Source of the DNA: Sipunculus nudus
Lineage: Eukaryota > Annelida > Sipuncula > Golfingiida > Sipunculidae
Direction: 5' to 3'
DNA: 64,000 bases
NCBI GenBank assembly: GCA_026874595.1
Contig: CM049320.1
Span: 30,056,714-30,120,713 of the forward strand
Positions 59,443 to 64,000 of this stretch are shown here, one piece after another. The notes beneath the pieces are model-generated. The model had not been told where the DNA came from. It saw nothing but the letters and a program-made list of their open reading frames with translations, and did no database searches. The position numbers and the translations under genes were made by a program. Within the stretch, counting starts at the first letter, position 1; each line of letters begins with the position of its first letter.

Positions 59443-62080
59443 AATCGGCTAGAAAAATAAACTACTGACCTATGTTTCAGATAAAAATTCAAACCTCAGA
59501 CAAACATGCTACTTTTTCACCTGCGTCTATTGTTGTTTGTCGGTTAGTTTACTTGTTGGTTTGATTTTTGCGCAAGAAATACTGAATCTATTGTCCTGAA
59601 ACATTTGAAGGAATAGTGCATGGGCCGGATCTGGATAAAGGGTGAGGTTTGCTTTGACGGGGCATGCACTTTGATGATTGCCGTTCTAATTCATCATTGT
59701 GGAGCTCCAAGCAACAATATGCAAGTCATATTTCCTTTACTGTTTGTCCTGCTGTCCTAATAGTTGTCTTTTATGCCACAAGTTTTGAATTTTTAAGTTT
59801 AATGGAACCGGGACGAAGAACATTTGGTTAACATTGATTAGAGCTAGTTGAGACCAGAGTTGCGTATTGTGTAGATTGTTCCTTGGTTTTTAAGTGCTTT
59901 CTTTAATGTTGCTGTTTTTGGTGGTGAATTGACTGCGGCGGTTATACAATTAGGACAGATGTGACAAAAGGGATGTCATACTTTATTTCTCCTTTACTGT
60001 CCCCCGCTTTCGTGGAAGGGGGGGGGGGCATTAATTTGGGTTTGTTTGTCTTTCGCACTGTCTGTACGTCCGTCAGGTTTTCGTTTTCGTGCTATTACTT
60101 TCCTAAATATTATCCGATTTCTAACAAATTTGGATCAGTGATTGCTCTTTTGCATACCCTGGTTTGGCTTTGTTTTGGGGTGTCTGTCTGAAATTTGATA
60201 TCACCAGCTCTAAAACAAACAAAACATTTCCCTTTTGCTCCCGAATCATACAATAAATATGATAACACCTTCAGGGGACAATGAAAACTAAAACACAAGC
60301 ACTATGACATGTGGAGACATCTTCAGGGGAAAATAAAAACTAAAACACAGTGAGAAGGCAAGCATCAAAGGATGTTAAAATAGGAAGAGGCGGATTTTCT
60401 TTTCTTCACTACAGACTGTCCCTAATTGGTTTTACCCGTAAGGAAATATTATAAAGCAAGTACTAACTGACGACAGACTCGTTAGGTGCTTTTGATGCAT
60501 TTAGACGACTGAAGCCTGGCTTAAAAAGTCTAGCTCCTTATCCGCCAAACCATTATCAACCTTAATAAAAGAAGACACTGGTGGGTTCATGTACTGATCA
60601 AAGGTAGACTCGTCCTTTTTCATGTCAAATGAGTTTGTACATGACTGTAGTTTTAATCTTCTCTGTCTGAGAAGTGTTAAAAATTTGTTCTATCGACATT
60701 TGCTTGCACTCGGATCAAGTTCCAATTCTCTCCTCTATATTCTTTGAGAATGGTCTTAACGCAGAAAAATGTTCCAGGGGAAAGGGGACCAAACTAAAAA
60801 AGTATACCTGAACAGCGGTACATCAGAAGTTGATTGTTTAAAGAATATAAAAAATTGAGTTGATAACGTTCAGTGTTATTCCAGGGAAAGACATACTAGT
60901 TATTAGTCTAACAAAAAAAAAACAAAAAAAAAAACAGACCGATAAAAGAAACAAAGGCTGGATATAATGTAAATACAAATCAGTTCGGCATTTCCGTTCA
61001 AAGATGGCCTCTGGTGGTCTGACTCGGGAGAATGTTGTCCTACTATGTCTGAATAATGTGAGAGGAGTTCATTGCAGGAGGGAATTTCCCTTGATATAAT
61101 AGACATATCCCGTCACGATGGAACTTATATGTGCCGATAGAGAGAAAATATCTTAATGGGTATCAGTGCCCCTGAGACAAAGAGTGTTTTACTTGAGAGA
61201 ACTGGGTTAATTGAACAACTCGGCAAGATATGTCATTTGTATAGATCTTTACAGTTCTTTCAATAACCTTCGCCAGTTAACCGGAAATGGAGTTCAGTCT
61301 TCACTCCTGCCTGTCTGTTAGAAGGATGTCATGGAGGTCAATCAGGATTTTTATTAAAAGGTATCATGGGCTTTTCGGCTTAGAAGAACAGGGAGTCAAC
61401 TGGAATTTTTATTCAAATTCGGATGTGGTATTTAAGTTTTTATATGTTTGTCTGGCTTGTTATTCAAATGTACATTATATATTGCTTTGCTTATAATTAT
61501 CAGCATTTATCGTCCTAACCATACCTCTTATTGAAGTAAATAAATGTTAACACGTTTTACTTCCTTTGATAAAATGACATAGAATATGCAACCTGTATGA
61601 GCTATGGTCGCTTGGATCTCGAAAGTCAAAGATCTAATCAACTTCTTGAAAGGGCCACATTCTGCACTTGGTACGTTTATTGGTTACCATTTTCATATTA
61701 ACGAAGTGGTCTCTGGTTTATTAAAGTAATTCCTTTATAGTAGGTAGAGGACAATGTAAGTTGATAGATACCTTCAGTTACACATTATTATCTAAGAAAA
61801 AACAAACACCCAAAGCTGAAATTATATTCTTCACACTCTCCAATAATTATGAACCCTAATAATCAGGCATGCATTGGGTATTGAATCATGATTTTTTTTA
61901 ATTAATAATTGGAATATCCTTCATTCATATTTGTTAATCTCAGATTTCATTCTCTCTCTTTCGCAAAAACATACATAAATGATAATCATGCAATCATAGG
62001 TATGGAGTTGACGCCGTGGCACATTTGTATGATTGTATCGTGTATGTAACAAAAGTGAAAGTAGGTTTATAGCGTGCACG
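59443..62080. other. Mostly unique sequence with a small local duplication
   Basis: CTTCAGGGGACAATGAAAAC and CTTCAGGGGAAAATAAAAAC, each followed by TAAAACACA, occur at about 60,270 and 60,321. A G11 run lies at 60,018-60,028, and TTTGTCTTTCGCACTGTCTG with GTACGTCCGTC follows, reminiscent of dispersed invertebrate repeats. No gene is supported. Confidence 0.35.
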
Positions 62081-62183
62081 TAGGACATCCTGAGACTTGT
62101 CCACTTTCTGGTTGCGTCGGCGAGGTTTATCTAAACACGATGCTCCGGTGTTGTTTGTCACGCTGTCTCTCTCCAAGTGTCAG
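62081..62183 (+). repeat. First copy of a ~100-bp duplicated segment
   Basis: Contains GACTTGTCCACTTTCTGG, GTTGCGTCGGCGAGGTTTAT and CTCTCCAAGTGTCAG, matched in order at 62,882-62,979. Confidence 0.6.
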
Positions 62184-62198
62184 ACCATGTATCGATTT

Positions 62199-62273
62199 GT
62201 TTTTTTTTTTTGTTTTTTTTTTTGGGGGGGGGGGGGGTCAAAGTAACATGAGCAGGTGTAATGATAGCTTCCA

Positions 62274-62330
<57 letters not shown>
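62199..62330. repeat. Poly-T, poly-G and (CT)n tracts
   Basis: T11-G-T11-like run, then G14 at 62,224-62,237, then about 27 CT units at 62,276-62,330. Confidence 0.97.
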
Positions 62331-62331
<1 letters not shown>

Positions 62332-62881
62332 TTTGTAAGCTCAATGTCCAAAGGCTAATGTGGGCCTATAAATCCTATCCCCTGACATAATTTCCTGCAT
62401 CATCACAGTTATTTCCTTGACATGGTGTTCACATTATTGGTAGTAATTTGCTCTGTGCATATGATTCACATAATAAATCAAGTTTCCGTTTGGTACAGTC
62501 TGCCCTGAGGATTGTTAGAATTAATAATAAATACATACATTTAATAAATTCAATTAAATTTTTGCGATGCCTGTTGCATGAGTGTACAAGCAAATCTGGT
62601 CAAATAAAATCCTGCAATCTTTTCCAGTGATTCCCCTGAAATATCTTGGTGTTGATAATGTTGGTTGTCTTTTGCTCTTCGCACAAGATTAAGGTAACAA
62701 CACTCAGCAACAGAAATATCCTTTTGGTACAGATAATCTTGAGAAATGTTATAATAAATAATATAATAAATAAATTTATCACACAAGTGCATCGGCTTAA
62801 ACACATTAATATGCGTGATAGGTAAACCGTTACCTCTGTGTCACTAATACGAGTTTCTGGACATCTAGATAATACTATCGT

Positions 62882-62979
62882 CAGACTTGCATGATTCTGG
62901 TTGCGTTGATGGGGTTTATGTAAGACATGAGTCAACACGTTTGATACCTTTGGTCACGTTTCTATTGTCCAAGTGTTAG
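62882..62979 (+). repeat. Second copy of the ~100-bp duplicated segment
   Basis: TCTGGTTGCGTTGATGGGGT and TTGTCCAAGTGTTAG align with the 62.1 kb copy. The copies are diverged, so either an old duplication or two insertions of one dispersed repeat. Confidence 0.6.
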
Positions 62980-64000
62980 TTCTACCAGCTGTGTCCCAGA
63001 TTTATGAGTGGAAGAGACCGAAAAATATGTGGGCGCAAATGTACTCTCTTGCTCATCTGTCTCTCTTAGACCAGGTTTGTATGTCACAGAACTATGGCGA
63101 TTATGGAATTAATGTGACAACGTTGGAATTCAATATATGTTCTTTTTTAGTATATATTTTATTGCAAAACTCATTCATTACAACATTCAAACATTTTGGT
63201 AGAAATTATAAAAAGTGCATTCCTGAATATTATTTCATCCATAATTCAAAATTTCAAATCTTGTAGCTAATTCTTCGAAAGATAAATGAGGTCTAAGTAA
63301 AATACATCGATTTAATATAAGAAAATATATGATGAAAACAACTCTCTCACTCTCCCCCCCCCTCTTTCTTTCTCTCTCTCTCTCTCTGACGCAGATGAGC
63401 ACATAATAACAATAAGATTGAATCTAGGTCTACGCCCTCTGTTTATATAGATACCGGGGTGCAAATGAAACGAGTGTAGTTTCTATTTCACAGTCGGGAT
63501 CGACAAACGGTTCAGTATTACTTATTCCCTAAAGCACAATAATAAATACTGAAGTATTCAGTTATTCTTAATGAAAATATGATTATTTGTATTACAAGGT
63601 AATAAAACGTATTTATATTCTTTGCTTTGTAATGTATTTTCTTAAATAAAGGATTCACGCGCTGATGAAAAAGAAAAAACTCTTTCTTCCATGAGACAGG
63701 ATTTTGAACCTGTTTTTATTATTAATATGAACAACAGAACAGTTTTTCTAACGATGCAGCTTGCTGGAGAGCAACCACGTTCGCTGACTGACCAGCCACG
63801 CCCCGCCGAATGCAATTATTATACTCCTTACGTGACGTAACATCCTGTCTGAGTGGCCAAAATTTCCAATCTCTCACAGAGAGTCGTCTGGAGAAAAAAA
63901 TCTTGAAGTTCTTGGTCTGCATTCAGTTGTCATGTTCAGCACACATTCCCCTAAAGGAACTTTGACAATGTACCTCGGGCTATCGCCGAGGCGGAAAGCA
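62980..64000. other. Unique sequence with a CT-rich patch
   Basis: CT-rich and C-rich simple sequence at 63,341-63,388. Frames of 97 codons or fewer without recognisable products. No gene at the window edge. Confidence 0.4.

Overview
The window looks like a piece of a large, AT-rich animal genome. I recognise no complete gene. No reading frame exceeds 161 codons, and no translated frame shows a domain, catalytic motif or repeat family that I know. There are no bacterial operons, rRNA genes or CRISPR arrays, and no convincing functional tRNA gene; the tRNA-like pieces are SINE heads. The abundance of (AT)n, (CT)n and (TATC)n microsatellites, tRNA-headed SINEs, hAT-like and pogo-like MITEs and a Penelope-style hammerhead-like motif suggests a marine lophotrochozoan such as a mollusc. 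That identification is inference. The window is best read as intergenic or long-intron DNA.

Layout. Positions 1-14,000 are mostly unique AT-rich DNA, with a degenerate CCGATGT-repeat patch (5.1-5.4 kb), a tRNA-derived SINE (11.1-11.3 kb), an almost perfect 191-bp tandem duplication (13.19-13.57 kb) and a pogo-like MITE (13.76-13.93 kb). Positions 14,000-36,000 hold GC-richer islands with long open frames (14.2, 20.0, 26.6 and 33.8 kb), several AT microsatellites, and a complete SINE at 20.5-20.8 kb flanked by a perfect 14-bp target-site duplication. Positions 36,000-46,000 hold a TAAT-core cluster (36.0 kb), a candidate 81-bp exon (36.17-36.25 kb) and a hAT-type MITE with a perfect 8-bp duplication (40.1-41.0 kb).

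Positions 46,000-64,000 are dominated by repeats. They include an 890-bp foldback element whose arms are arrays of a 15-bp GGACAATTACCCCCC unit, a 29-bp near-perfect hairpin (49.44-49.50 kb), a GA-rich higher-order satellite (50.2-50.8 kb), a CAGTGGCGGAT-ended element (51.65-52.48 kb) and a three-unit ~136-bp tandem repeat (53.0-53.4 kb). A mosaic at 54.6-57.7 kb combines microsatellites, a SINE head and two copies of a hammerhead-like motif. A second hAT-like MITE (58.5-59.4 kb) and a duplicated 100-bp segment (62.1 and 62.9 kb) complete the region.

No set of genes can be shown to work together here. The strongest biology is in the mobile and structural elements: the hammerhead-like motif at 57.1 kb, the 15-bp-array foldback element at 46.2-47.1 kb, and the non-autonomous transposons with intact target-site duplications. 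Candidate exons and regulatory islands are listed at low confidence, because AT-rich animal DNA contains many chance pseudo-exons and I could not run a homology search.
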